From assembly GCA_916988195.3 (NCBI GenBank), contig CAKASQ030000008.1, positions 1-64,000 of the forward strand: a DNA stretch of 64,000 nucleotides, read 5' to 3'. Shown here piece by piece: positions 15,342 through 23,604 of the stretch. Below the pieces are notes generated by a model, which was not told where the DNA came from, ran no database searches, and was given only the letters and a program-made list of their open reading frames with translations. Position 1 is the first letter of the stretch. Every line of letters begins with the position of its first letter. Source of the DNA: Oscillospiraceae bacterium (lineage in GTDB: Bacteria; Bacillota; Clostridia; Oscillospirales; Oscillospiraceae). The translations under genes were made by a program, and so were the position numbers.

Positions 15342-16058
15342 TTATTCTGCCTCAGACAAATTTTCCGTAGCAAAAAGCTCAATGACATTTTCCATGGTTG
15401 CCTGATCGTAATCCTCCGCAATCGCGGCGGCATTCCAATAGGCATAATTGCCCTCGAACCAGCTCTGAAGATCATTCAGATCCTCTGCATAGCGGAACTC
15501 CAGATGATAGGTGGTTTCCATGGTATCGGGTGAGAAGGCAAAATAGGTAAACTCACCGGAGTTTTCATCCTCGCTCTGATAGAAGATGAAGCCGTTTTCG
15601 TTTTTCTCATCCAGCAGCTTATAGGTGTGGGAGAAAACCTCCTGTCCCTGTGCGTCCAGGCCGGTGATCGTGTGACCGTCCATCACAAACTTGTCCACGC
15701 CACCCAGGAAATAGCAGTTAAACGACATGCTGTCCGGGTCTGCCGCGTATTTTTCTGTGGCTTCCGGGCCGTAAGGCTCCGCCATGCACATCCCCAGCAG
15801 CATATCCGTGGCGGTCTCGGCATTCTCCGCGCCTACCAGCGGTGTAGTTGCATCGATCCAGATCGTCCGGTACTCGGCTTTTGACAGTTCCGGGAACAGC
15901 TCCACATACGTGCCGCCGATGGTGGTCAGATAATCGTCGGCCGCCATGCTCTGATCGGCTGCCGGCGGTGTCGTTGTGTCTTCTTTTGTCTGGCCGCAGC
16001 CGGCAACCGACAGCAGGCAGATTACGCAAAGCACAAAAGCAGCAAATTTCTTTTTCAT
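15342..16058 (-). CDS. Secreted lipoprotein, possibly calycin/ZinT-like
   Basis: A 238-residue protein with a clear lipoprotein signal (MKKKFAAFVLCVICLLSVAGC; the Cys at residue 21 would be lipidated). After a Thr/Pro/Ala linker, the chain is rich in Asp, Glu, Tyr and Phe and alternates like a beta barrel (GHTITGLDAQGQEVFSHTYKL; FTYFAFSPDTMETTYHLEFRYAED). The end WFEGNYAYWNAAAIAED recalls the metal-binding calycin ZinT, but the usual histidine ligands are mostly absent, so the similarity is tentative. It may be the substrate-binding or capturing partner of the ABC pair encoded directly downstream. It is the first gene behind the GGTTAG palindrome at 16081. Confidence 0.6.
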   Translation of the reverse strand: MKKKFAAFVLCVICLLSVAGCGQTKEDTTTPPAADQSMAADDYLTTIGGTYVELFPELSKAEYRTIWIDATTPLVGAENAETATDMLLGMCMAEPYGPEATEKYAADPDSMSFNCYFLGGVDKFVMDGHTITGLDAQGQEVFSHTYKLLDEKNENGFIFYQSEDENSGEFTYFAFSPDTMETTYHLEFRYAEDLNDLQSWFEGNYAYWNAAAIAEDYDQATMENVIELFATENLSEAE

Positions 16059-16080
16059 ACAGTACCTCCTGAAGTTCTTT

Positions 16081-16098
16081 GGTTAGTGTCCTCTAACC
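16081..16098. promoter_or_regulatory. GGTTAG-N6-CTAACC palindrome upstream of the lipoprotein-ABC operon
   Basis: GGTTAGTGTCCTCTAACC lies 23 bases upstream of the lipoprotein ATG, in the position of an operator. The same 18-bp design occurs at 23547, 56339 and 56576, and in weaker form at 23512, 56488 and 56513. The half-site resembles those of DtxR/IdeR-type metal regulators, though their usual spacing is different. Confidence 0.75.
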
Positions 16099-16131
16099 AC
16101 CGGATATTCTAACATGCTTTGTGCTTTCAAA

Positions 16132-17109
16132 CTACTCCGTTTTGTTTCCTATACTCCGTTTTGCCGTTTGTTTTTTGTCGGCACGATAGCGGGACGGCGT
16201 CTTCCCGTACCGCTTTTTAAAGCTCTCAGAAAATTTGCTGGCGTTGTCATATCCGGCACGTTGCGCAATCTCAGTGATAGGCTTCCTGCTGCGAACCAGC
16301 TCCACTGCCGCCTGCTCCAAACGATATTCTTTGATATATCGGTAAACCGGCACGCCATAGACCTGCTTGAACAGCTTTTGCAAATGGGACACCGACATCT
16401 CATGCTCTGCTGCCAGTTGGGCAAGAGATACATACCCCTCCCGGTTGGTCAGCAAATGATCCCGCAGATGGTGTGCCAACTCGGTCTGTTCAGAGGGAAA
16501 ATAGGCATCCGCTCCGAATTCCTGCGGAATACGATCCAGGAGCATGAGCAATTCCAGCGCCTTTAGCTGTAAATAGGTGCGCTCCGCGTAGAATGCACTT
16601 TCATAAAGTTCCCGGAAAACATGCTCGCAGCGAGACCCTGCGGAACCTACCATATACCATTTGCTTTCAAGAAGGGTTTGTTTCAGTGCCGAAAAGTCCA
16701 CATGAAACGCTGGGGCATGCTGCGCGATCCAACCGCTGGCCGCTTCCGAGTTTACTTCCAAGCAGATTCCCTCGTAGTAGCCCAGCGGGAAGCGGGATTC
16801 CGAAATGCTGCCGTGAACGCCGTCGTAGCAGCTAATAGCCATGTCCCCCGGCTTCAGCAGGACGCGGTCACGCATGGAAAAGCTGGTTTCAAAGCGGCCG
16901 TTGATGCAGAAATTGACCTCCAGCACACCGACCTGTGTGCGCATCTCTGTATATGTTTCCATTTCCAGCCGCAGCAGCAGGATACCCACGCCGTCAAACA
17001 GCCGATAATAGTGAATTTCGCCGCTTCCGTCCGCCTTTTCGAAGCCGTCTGCTTGTGCAGGAAAGGCGGAGCCCATACCCGTTTCGTCATGAAAAATGAT
17101 GTCGATCAT
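16132..17109 (-). CDS. AraC-family transcriptional regulator (PchR/YbtA-like)
   Basis: A 325-residue protein. The N-terminal 200 residues form a ligand-sensing domain of the siderophore-regulator kind (YRLFDGVGILLLRLEM, FCINGRFETSFSM, YDGVHGSISES). The C-terminal 100 residues are two helix-turn-helix units: YVSLAQLAAEHEMSVSHLQKLFK and ITEIAQRAGYDNASKFSESFKKRYG, ending in TPSRYR, the AraC signature. PchR and YbtA sense a ferric siderophore and switch on transport genes. Here it is the last gene of the methyltransferase-hydrolase operon, and its start overlaps the preceding stop by four bases. Its likely target is the promoter in front of the lipoprotein and ABC genes, directly to its left. Confidence 0.85.
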   Translation of the reverse strand: MIDIIFHDETGMGSAFPAQADGFEKADGSGEIHYYRLFDGVGILLLRLEMETYTEMRTQVGVLEVNFCINGRFETSFSMRDRVLLKPGDMAISCYDGVHGSISESRFPLGYYEGICLEVNSEAASGWIAQHAPAFHVDFSALKQTLLESKWYMVGSAGSRCEHVFRELYESAFYAERTYLQLKALELLMLLDRIPQEFGADAYFPSEQTELAHHLRDHLLTNREGYVSLAQLAAEHEMSVSHLQKLFKQVYGVPVYRYIKEYRLEQAAVELVRSRKPITEIAQRAGYDNASKFSESFKKRYGKTPSRYRADKKQTAKRSIGNKTE

Positions 17110-17948
17110 ACTGCTTTTCCAAATCCAATCTTCACAATCTGCATGTTCATCATTCCGTCACCGACCCTTGCAAGAAAGCGGAAAAATCCGCTGACGGACG
17201 GGTCTATCAGATCGTGGTAGCCCAGCATATAGCCCCGGCTGGCGATATGCAAGCGACTGTCCCATGCACCAATCTCGCGCTTGGCGTCCGAAACGGCGAA
17301 GTACGCGCCGACATCCTTGATTTCCGCATCCTTCAGCCATGTTTTCAGCATCAGCTTTACTGCCTTCTCGTTGGCGGCATCGAACGCCAGCACGGCGCCC
17401 GGAAAGGCGTCTTCCATAGCCCGTACCAGTGTTTTTACCTGCTCCTTTAGGAAATAGTAGAACACTCCCGCCGCAAAGAAGACCGCGCCGCCGGAGGCAT
17501 CGATTCTCTCAAACCACGATGTATCGTTGAGGTCGCAGGGGATATTTTCCTCCCGCTCCCTGGCTGGGAGCAGCTCGTTGCGCACAGCGATGACGTCCGG
17601 AAAGTCCAGATTGTAGAGCTTGCACTTACCATTATCGCAAGCCCGACCTGTGCTGTCCAACCCGCAGCCGAGATTCACCACCGCCGCATTGGGGTGGCAT
17701 TTCAGATACTCCCGCACCTCAATGGCTAAGTCGTTCTGCCGCATGGCAACCTCCAGAAAGCCGAAGCGCTGCATAAGGCTCTTTGATTTCTTTTCCAGTG
17801 CCGAAAAGTCGTAGTCCACTGCACCCACCAGCCGAAGCGCCGCTTCATCCCGGTATAAGTTCGGATATAGCTCCGAGCACATTTTCCGTGCGTAGAGAGG
17901 GATGATCAGGGTTTCCTGTACGGTGTTTTTCTCGATTTTATAGTTCAT
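17106..17948 (-). CDS. LCM-type SAM-dependent O-methyltransferase
   Basis: A 280-residue protein from ATG 17948 (MNYKIEKNTVQETLIIPLYARK), preceded by GGAGGAGAGAAACC; a longer upstream version has no ribosome site. The SAM-binding motif is AAVVNLGCGLDSTGRACDNG, and LYNLDFPDVIAVRNELLP follows, both hallmarks of the leucine-carboxyl-methyltransferase (PPM1/Tcmp) family. Small-molecule members methylate carboxyl groups of natural products. A close family member is encoded at 22083 in the same operon, so the cluster may methylate or demethylate related substrates. The gene ends inside the AraC start. Confidence 0.85.
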   Translation of the reverse strand: MNYKIEKNTVQETLIIPLYARKMCSELYPNLYRDEAALRLVGAVDYDFSALEKKSKSLMQRFGFLEVAMRQNDLAIEVREYLKCHPNAAVVNLGCGLDSTGRACDNGKCKLYNLDFPDVIAVRNELLPAREREENIPCDLNDTSWFERIDASGGAVFFAAGVFYYFLKEQVKTLVRAMEDAFPGAVLAFDAANEKAVKLMLKTWLKDAEIKDVGAYFAVSDAKREIGAWDSRLHIASRGYMLGYHDLIDPSVSGFFRFLARVGDGMMNMQIVKIGFGKAV

Positions 17949-18111
17949 GGTTTCTCTCCTCCCTGCAAGTAATCCCCGCATTCCGCCTCCAGCGACTGCC
18001 ATAGGTCTTTGCCATTTCCTCCGCCACCGGCAGTGCGCCGCAATAGCATACGCCGCCATGGGGCATCACCATCAGCTCCGGGTACTCTTGTCCGAATTCA
18101 AAATATTTCAA
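17938..18111 (-). pseudogene. Fragment of an alpha/beta hydrolase start
   Basis: A TTG at 18111 opens LKYFEFGQEYPELMVMPHGG, then VCYCGALPVAEEMAKTYGS, which looks like the beginning of a hydrolase similar in style to the one at 19690 (MKVHSFGAENAPVILLLPG). After about 39 residues the frame loses the hydrolase pattern and ends at 17938 across the methyltransferase start. The catalytic GxSxG region is absent. This seems to be a deletion scar inside the cluster. Confidence 0.5.
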
Positions 18112-18123
18112 TGCTCCGCCACC

Positions 18124-18759
18124 TCACACTCGTTTCTTTTGATATCCGCAGTCACAGTAAGGACCGCCGGAGACCAGCGTGTACTGCCGCACAAAGTTCG
18201 TCACGCCGTCGGCTTCGCTCATGGCGTAGTCCAAATGGCACATGGCGGGTGTCAGGTCATAAAGCCCCAGCTCCTGCATCAGCGTGCAGATGCCGCATTT
18301 CATGAAGCGCCCCTCATAACCGCTGCCGTCGGGATACTCGTAAAAGTCCATGTTCCACGAGTAGGGGTTACGGTCAGCCGCCTTCCGGGCGGCGGTGGCT
18401 TTCATTCCGGCAATATCCTTGGGCGTGAACTTCGACTTGCCGCTTTGGCGGCAGAACCACTTCATCAGCGGCGTCATCTGAGCGTTCTCATAGTAGTCGG
18501 TCAGGCTTTCCACATCGGGACGGTGCGGCATGGAGAGGACAAACGCCCCCAGCATGGCGCAGCCAATGATGTTCATGCTGAACCGATCACCTTTTTCAAA
18601 TTTGGGCAGCTTTGCGATGATCTCCCGGTACTTCGGCTTGGCCTTTTCCGTGATCTTCCGCGCGGTGTCCGGGTCATAGCCCAGTACCGCCGTCAGTTGC
18701 TTTTCAAATGACTTTGCAAACACTGCCCACATGGCCATGGGCATTCCCGTCCAACGCAT
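18124..18759 (-). CDS. ATC-hydrolase-family protein (L-2-amino-thiazoline-4-carboxylate hydrolase-like)
   Basis: A 211-residue protein. The C-terminal half has the family landmarks: RFMKCGICTLMQELGLYDLTPAMCHLDYAM, with Cys, Cys and Cys-His-x-Asp-Tyr residues, followed by the closing region QYTLVSGGPYCDCGY. The founding enzyme in Pseudomonas opens a thiazoline ring on the way to cysteine. Most relatives in Clostridia are untested and occur beside AraC regulators and small-molecule genes. A thiazoline-opening role would be notable because yersiniabactin-type siderophores contain thiazoline rings, but this link is speculative. The stop of the preceding gene (18761) is one base from this start, so it is co-translated with its neighbours. 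Confidence 0.75.
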   Translation of the reverse strand: MRWTGMPMAMWAVFAKSFEKQLTAVLGYDPDTARKITEKAKPKYREIIAKLPKFEKGDRFSMNIIGCAMLGAFVLSMPHRPDVESLTDYYENAQMTPLMKWFCRQSGKSKFTPKDIAGMKATAARKAADRNPYSWNMDFYEYPDGSGYEGRFMKCGICTLMQELGLYDLTPAMCHLDYAMSEADGVTNFVRQYTLVSGGPYCDCGYQKKRV

Positions 18760-18760
18760 C

Positions 18761-19693
18761 TCACTTTGCTCCTTTCTGTTCCGCCAACACCCGGCACATC
18801 CGTTTCTCGATGTCTTTCCGGGTCTGGCAACATTCCTTGGGATATTTCTTTGCTGCCTGAAACGCGAACTTCACAAACAGACCGGAGCCAACCGGAAGCA
18901 TGGTTTTCAGCATCCCTTCCGGAAAGACGAAGTGGGTGCCGTGGGCGTAGACCGCCGTCTCAACTTCGCATGCATGGGGCTTTTCCGCAAAGCGCTTTTC
19001 CATCCGGCGGATGTATTTAGCCGTGTCCCACAGCACATCGTCCTCCGCACCGATCAGCAGCAGCTTTCCCCGGATGTTTTCGATGGGAATAAACTCCTCC
19101 GGCCGGATGGGGTGCGCCGCCTCGGAATCGTCAAACAACTTGCGGGAGTTGACCATGTCACCGGTGCGTTTGCTCTCGGCGGCGATACAGTGCCAGTAGT
19201 CAGGGTGCTGATAGCAAAAGGGCATATAGGGCAGCGGCTTGCCCCGGTATGAGAACAGCGACTCGCCCTCGACCGGCCACTCCTTGCAGCCGTCCCTTTT
19301 ACCCTGCATAAAGCCCTGCCACACAAAATCGCTGGGCGTCATGGCAATGGTCAGGGTGATATCCGGGAACATGGCCGCTGCCGTCAGCGCCAGCGTTCCG
19401 GTGGTGGATGCACCGGCAATGCCGATTTTTTGATTGCCGTTGGCTTTCAGCCACGAAATTGCCGCCTCTATGCGCTCCAGCGGATAATTGTGATGGCCGT
19501 AATCCTTTTTCGCAGGCGACATTGTGAGCACGTTTACGCCCCGCCCGCAGAGCCATTTCGCCGCCGAGCGGGCAAGCCGATCCTCCGGGTCATCCCCGAT
19601 CATCGCAATCACCGCGCAGTCCGACCCGCCGGCGCACGCCCAGTACGCGCCGTAAAAGCCGGCGGTCTCCACATCAAAGTGCAGGTGTTTCAT
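18761..19693 (-). CDS. Alpha/beta hydrolase with BAAT-type C-terminal domain
   Basis: A 310-residue protein. IGIAGASTTGTLALTAAAMFP is the nucleophile elbow; here Ser in GASTTG is the likely nucleophile. LLLIGAEDDVLWDT supplies the acid aspartate and HGTHFVFPEG the histidine, completing a Ser-Asp-His triad. The order fits the bile-acid-CoA:amino acid N-acyltransferase (BAAT) and acyl-CoA thioesterase C-terminal fold, here without the usual N-terminal domain. It could release or transfer an acyl or ester group of a small molecule. Start and stop overlap or abut the neighbours, so it is in the operon. Confidence 0.75.
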   Translation of the reverse strand: MKHLHFDVETAGFYGAYWACAGGSDCAVIAMIGDDPEDRLARSAAKWLCGRGVNVLTMSPAKKDYGHHNYPLERIEAAISWLKANGNQKIGIAGASTTGTLALTAAAMFPDITLTIAMTPSDFVWQGFMQGKRDGCKEWPVEGESLFSYRGKPLPYMPFCYQHPDYWHCIAAESKRTGDMVNSRKLFDDSEAAHPIRPEEFIPIENIRGKLLLIGAEDDVLWDTAKYIRRMEKRFAEKPHACEVETAVYAHGTHFVFPEGMLKTMLPVGSGLFVKFAFQAAKKYPKECCQTRKDIEKRMCRVLAEQKGAK

Positions 19694-20466
19694 TGCTTTC
19701 CCTCCATAATGTCCTTCACCAACTGCGCCCAGCGCTCTGGATAACAGGCCAGCAGCTCCTCGTGCTGCAAGTCCTGCTCGTGGATTACCGGGCGGGCAAA
19801 ATGCTGTTCATAGCGCGCACGGTATTTTTCACCCATTTTGAGGGCGTAGAAAATATGAATCTCTGTTCCCGGAACGTCGATCTTGTCTGGCAGCGGGGTG
19901 ACGAGATCGGAATAGAACTGATTCTTGCAGCTCTGCATGGTCACATAGAGCCGTGCGCCGCCGAGCATTTCCATGAACGCCTGCACATAGCCGCCCATTT
20001 CCGACTTTCGCTTCTCAAGGCGTTTTTGGAGGAGGCGGCTCTTAATCTTCCCGCCCCGGATCACCGGATAGAGCAGCGGCAGCAGCAAATTCGTTTGCAG
20101 CTTTGCTGCAAGCGGGGATGTCTGATCAAGATCGGAGCTGCCCAATATCCCGTAGTCCATATGGATATTTCTGCGCGCCGCCAGCAGCCCTACAAACGAG
20201 CCGCCCAGCGAGCAGCCGTAGGCCGCCCGGATATGTCTGCCGCAATGCTCACTGATGTATGCTTCAATTTTTGCAGTTTCCTCAAGCATGGTCGGAAATT
20301 CCGCGTGTTCCGTCTCATCAAAGCCATCGTAGCTGACGCAGAGAACGCGATAGCTGTCCGACAGCAGCGGAATGACCCGTCCAAAATTGCCCTTCCAGTG
20401 GCAGCAGGTGCCGGGAAGCAGCAGGATAACCGGCGCGTTTTCCGCGCCGAAGGAATGAACTTTCAT
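19690..20466 (-). CDS. Alpha/beta hydrolase
   Basis: A 258-residue protein starting at ATG 20466 after GAAAGGGGTAGGAAG. VILLLPGTCCHWKGNFGRVIPLL is the oxyanion region, YGCSLGGSFVGLLAAR the nucleophile elbow (GCSLGG) and the C-terminal HEEL/HDQ-like segment probably supplies the histidine. It overlaps the BAAT-type gene start by four bases. The substrate is unknown. There is an 80-base gap to the next upstream gene, the longest inside this operon, in which I see no clear promoter. Confidence 0.75.
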   Translation of the reverse strand: MKVHSFGAENAPVILLLPGTCCHWKGNFGRVIPLLSDSYRVLCVSYDGFDETEHAEFPTMLEETAKIEAYISEHCGRHIRAAYGCSLGGSFVGLLAARRNIHMDYGILGSSDLDQTSPLAAKLQTNLLLPLLYPVIRGGKIKSRLLQKRLEKRKSEMGGYVQAFMEMLGGARLYVTMQSCKNQFYSDLVTPLPDKIDVPGTEIHIFYALKMGEKYRARYEQHFARPVIHEQDLQHEELLACYPERWAQLVKDIMEGKQ

Positions 20467-20546
20467 CTTCCTACCCCTTTCAGAAATCAGGCTTGCGTTC
20501 CATGGTTTTCCTCCGTGTTTCAGTCATCACACGACCGTTTCCGATC

Positions 20547-21452
20547 TCATTTTTTCAAAATGTCCACGATTTTCGCAAAGTCCTCCTTTGCCTCCTTGAA
20601 GATCGGCAGCATACAGTAGCAATGCACCATCTTCGGGCGGGCGGACACCGTATAGGGGACATTTGCCCGTTTGCAGGCTTCCTCAAAGTCCGGCAAAGCA
20701 CCGTAGAGCACCTCGTCGGCAGAATAGAAGAAGTGAATATCGCCTACGCCGGTAAAATCTCCCCGTGAGCCGGAGAGCATATAGTCCGGCACATTCTCGC
20801 AGCCGTGCCGCATGATTTTTTCCACTGTCACCATAAAGGCATAGTCGATGGAAACGTCCCGTTTATTGAGCGCCTGCATCCGCGCCTTTTCCGCATCGTT
20901 CCACGGCACTTCACCGGGGGATACAACGACGATGTGTCTCGGCTGCGGCAGCGGCTCAGGCTGCGCGTTGTTGTGCGCCGCAATGCCCAGCGCCAGCGCA
21001 CCGCCGGAGGAAAAACCACAGGTGCTGACATTTCCGCCGCCGTACAGTGCAATCATTTTTCGATAACATTCGTACACCATCGCGTATGTTTCAGTAATGC
21101 AGTGTTCCATGCAGAGCGGGTAAAACGGAAACCACACATCACAGCCGGTCTCGCGGCAGAGCTTGCGCATCACAGGCAGGTCGCCCTTATCGGGGCCGAT
21201 CACCATGCCGCCGCCAAAGAAATAGAGAATCGCGCGCTCGGACGGCTTCGGATGCTCTCGCACGATCAGGCAGGGAAAGCCGTTTACCGCGATCGTTTCA
21301 TAATATGCCTTGCGGTCGGTGGGCGTAAAAACGCCACGATGCCGGTTCTGCTTTTCAATTTCCTTTCGCAGTGCATCCTCCGGCAAGGCGAACGCCTTTT
21401 TCGCGCCGGAGAGCTTATACGCCATGCGCAGGATGGATGCAAAAATGCTCAT
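20547..21452 (-). CDS. HSL-type alpha/beta hydrolase (esterase-like)
   Basis: A 301-residue protein. YFFGGGMVIG is the variant of the HGGG oxyanion motif of the hormone-sensitive-lipase family, with the His replaced by Phe. STCGFSSGGALALG holds the nucleophile serine (GFSSGG). DIHFFYSADEVLYG and MVHCYC give plausible acid and histidine. It is encoded three bases after the methyltransferase at 21456. A carboxylesterase removing an ester or carbonate is the most likely role. It is one of three hydrolases in this short operon. Confidence 0.75.
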   Translation of the reverse strand: MSIFASILRMAYKLSGAKKAFALPEDALRKEIEKQNRHRGVFTPTDRKAYYETIAVNGFPCLIVREHPKPSERAILYFFGGGMVIGPDKGDLPVMRKLCRETGCDVWFPFYPLCMEHCITETYAMVYECYRKMIALYGGGNVSTCGFSSGGALALGIAAHNNAQPEPLPQPRHIVVVSPGEVPWNDAEKARMQALNKRDVSIDYAFMVTVEKIMRHGCENVPDYMLSGSRGDFTGVGDIHFFYSADEVLYGALPDFEEACKRANVPYTVSARPKMVHCYCMLPIFKEAKEDFAKIVDILKK

Positions 21453-21455
21453 GAT

Positions 21456-22070
21456 TTAGCCCCCCCATTTCCGTGCCGTGATGCACAGCCAGCTTTTCTT
21501 TTTGTGTATCTGCACCTCGTGAAAGCCCGCCTGCTCCAGATACGTCTTCAGCTCGGCGCCCTTGTAGATGGTCATGCCGCCGATGATCTCTGTCCACTTT
21601 TCGTCCCTGTCTGTGTCGCCGCTGCTCTCGTTGCAGATGAGAAATGTCCCGCCGGGCTTCAGCACCCGGTAAACCTCCCGGAAGCACTGCGGCAGATCGG
21701 GCCAGAAATAGACGGTTTCAAACGCCGTTACCGCATCGAACCAATCCTTCGCAAAGATGATTTGCTCCACGCTGCCCTGCCACACCACGCAGCGCCCTTC
21801 CTGAATTGCGGACTGGTTGAGACTTCGAGCCTTTTGCACACTGACGGGCGAATAGTCGATGCCCTTGACGACGCCCCGCGGGCATTTTCTCAGCAGCCTT
21901 TTCATGTTCGCCCCGCCGCCGCAGCCGCAGTCCAGCACTTTGGCATCCGGTGAAAGATGCAGGAATTCAAGGCCCCATGTCGCCACAGGTGTATGCCCAA
22001 GATTCATCATGGCGACCATGAGCTTCCCACCGAGGCCCACAGGCTTGCGGGTGTTTTCAAAAAATGACAT
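21456..22070 (-). CDS. Class I SAM-dependent methyltransferase
   Basis: A 204-residue protein with the motif AKVLDCGCGGGANMKRLLRK, the acidic loop GIDYSPVSVQKAR and the post-motif EVYRVLKPGGTFLICNE, all standard for class I methyltransferases of the UbiE/Methyltransf_11 kind. The substrate pocket gives no clue. It is the third methyltransferase of the operon and is spaced 12 bases from the previous one. Confidence 0.85.
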   Translation of the reverse strand: MSFFENTRKPVGLGGKLMVAMMNLGHTPVATWGLEFLHLSPDAKVLDCGCGGGANMKRLLRKCPRGVVKGIDYSPVSVQKARSLNQSAIQEGRCVVWQGSVEQIIFAKDWFDAVTAFETVYFWPDLPQCFREVYRVLKPGGTFLICNESSGDTDRDEKWTEIIGGMTIYKGAELKTYLEQAGFHEVQIHKKKSWLCITARKWGG

Positions 22071-22082
22071 CTTGCCGCCTCC

Positions 22083-22871
22083 TTACACTTTTTCCAAAAC
22101 AATGAGCTTATTCGAGATATTCCGAACGATAGACAGCTTATCCAACGCCTTATAAACCGGTGCAAACACCGCCATTCCTTCGCAAAGACTATGTTCTTCG
22201 ACAAATCGGAAGTCCGGCAGCAATTCTGCAAGGGCTTCACCATTCTTCACGCCCCATGTAAATTTTGCGTTGTTCGCATCAATGGATTTTTCCTTGAACC
22301 GCTTGACAACCATCGGATTCATAGTTTCAACGAACACAGTTGCCTGGCAAAAGCGTTTTGCAATGACCGCAAATATGCGTTGCACATCCGCTTCTGACAG
22401 ATACATGGTCAGCCCCTCAATGACGACAAGCACCGGCGCATTTTGCTCCTTGATCTCACCGCCCCAATCATCCATGGCCGACATGGCAATCTGCGAAATC
22501 GTGCCGCTTTCCGGCAGAAGCTTTTCCCGTACCGCCATCGTTTCCGGCAGGTCGAGGTTATACCAATGGCAAAAACCTTTCATCCGGTAACAGCGGGTGT
22601 CCAGCCCGCAGGCGATGCTGACCACCACCGCGCCGGGATGCGCCGAAAGCCACGCTTTTGTCAGCCGGTCCAGCACGATGGTGCGGGCAATGACGCCGCT
22701 GTGCATGGCCGTGTCCTTTTCCGCAAGGGTGAAATCGTAGTCCAGCTTCCCGACGATTTCCTCCGCTTTTGTGTCGTGAATCGTGCCTCTGCCGCCGCTC
22801 TCTTTCGCCCTGGCGTAAATAGTTTGCAGCATGGTCTCCGGCACGCCGGAGAGTTTGATTTTTTCTTTCAT
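22083..22871 (-). CDS. LCM-type SAM-dependent O-methyltransferase
   Basis: A 262-residue member of the leucine-carboxyl-methyltransferase family: GAVVVSIACGLDTRCYRMKGF, then WYNLDLPETMAVREKLLP, and a late segment FVETMNPMVVKRF. It is a divergent paralogue of the enzyme at 17106. Its start is separated by one base from the gene at 22873, which indicates a single transcript. Having two carboxyl-methyltransferase-like enzymes in one cluster suggests successive or alternative substrates. Confidence 0.85.
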   Translation of the reverse strand: MKEKIKLSGVPETMLQTIYARAKESGGRGTIHDTKAEEIVGKLDYDFTLAEKDTAMHSGVIARTIVLDRLTKAWLSAHPGAVVVSIACGLDTRCYRMKGFCHWYNLDLPETMAVREKLLPESGTISQIAMSAMDDWGGEIKEQNAPVLVVIEGLTMYLSEADVQRIFAVIAKRFCQATVFVETMNPMVVKRFKEKSIDANNAKFTWGVKNGEALAELLPDFRFVEEHSLCEGMAVFAPVYKALDKLSIVRNISNKLIVLEKV

Positions 22872-22872
22872 G

Positions 22873-23490
22873 TTACGCTTCCTCCCTTTTCACACACTCG
22901 GCGTAAGTCAGCGGGAAGGACGCTTTCAGCACGGTGCTTTCCCGCACCGTCCAGCCATTCTCCTGCAGAAATGCCAGATATTCGTTGCTTGTCCATTTGC
23001 TGTGCAGCGGAAAGCCCGCCAGCTTCATGAAAAACGCTTTGACCTTTCCGAAGAAAGCGTTATCCGCATGGGTAAAGGTCGGTGCGACCAACACGCCGTC
23101 ATCCTTCAGCACCCGGCGAATCTCTGAGAGAGCCTTCTTCGGCTCCGGCACGATGTGCAGCGCATTGGAAACAATAATCACATCAAAGCTTCTGTCTGCA
23201 TAAGGAAGGCGAAACATGTCCTGCACGGAGAAATGCAGTTTGGCGGAGCAGTTGCCCTGCTTCGCCTGCGCGATCATCTCTGGCGATGCATCCGTAGCCT
23301 CGATGTGGGCAGCAGCGTTTACGATGTTTTTGGCGATCAGCCCTGTGCCGGTGGCCAGCTCCAGCACCTGCTTATGCCGCACCACAGGGCGCAGCAGCTC
23401 ATATAACTGCTCATAAGCTGCGGCATCCTTGTGCATGAAGCGGTCGTACCGCCCGGCGTTTTTGTCCCAGAAATTTTTTCGTTTTTCCAT
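22873..23490 (-). CDS. Class I SAM-dependent methyltransferase, first gene of operon
   Basis: A 205-residue protein (MEKRKNFWDKNAGRYDRFMHKD) with motif I VLELATGTGLIAKNIV, motif II IEATDASPEMIAQAK and RRVLKDDGVLVAPTFTH. The N-terminal FWDKNAGRYD is typical of the UbiE/phospholipid-methyltransferase-like group. It is the first gene behind the paired GGTTAG palindromes at 23512 and 23547 and probably leads a transcript of about nine genes that ends with the AraC regulator. Confidence 0.85.
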   Translation of the reverse strand: MEKRKNFWDKNAGRYDRFMHKDAAAYEQLYELLRPVVRHKQVLELATGTGLIAKNIVNAAAHIEATDASPEMIAQAKQGNCSAKLHFSVQDMFRLPYADRSFDVIIVSNALHIVPEPKKALSEIRRVLKDDGVLVAPTFTHADNAFFGKVKAFFMKLAGFPLHSKWTSNEYLAFLQENGWTVRESTVLKASFPLTYAECVKREEA

Positions 23491-23511
23491 CGTCCCGTCC
23501 TCATAGCGAGA

Positions 23512-23529
23512 TGTTAAGCCACTCTAACC
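23512..23529. promoter_or_regulatory. Weaker GGTTAG-type palindrome near the methyltransferase start
   Basis: TGTTAAGCCACTCTAACC matches the 18-bp design with two changes in the left half. It lies 22 bases upstream of the first methyltransferase ATG and 35 bases, centre to centre, from the perfect copy. Confidence 0.5.
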
Positions 23530-23546
23530 TGTATTGATGGTGCATG

Positions 23547-23564
23547 GGTTAGAGTTGGCTAACC
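23547..23564. promoter_or_regulatory. Perfect GGTTAG-N6-CTAACC palindrome upstream of the methyltransferase operon
   Basis: GGTTAGAGTTGGCTAACC, with the same GGCTAACC right half as the feo copies at 56339 and 56576. It lies in the promoter region of the leftward operon. A regulator that controls feo would be expected to bind here. Confidence 0.8.
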
Positions 23565-23575
23565 TCAGTCCTTTG

Positions 23576-23600
23576 AAAAAGCCGCATCGCTGCGGCTTTT
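23576..23600. terminator. Terminator after the TetR gene
   Basis: AAAAGCCGC, 6-base loop, GCGGCTTTT: a short GC-rich stem with A and T runs, placed just beyond the TetR stop at 23605 on the minus strand. It separates TetR from the methyltransferase operon. Confidence 0.75.
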
Positions 23601-23604
23601 CCGC

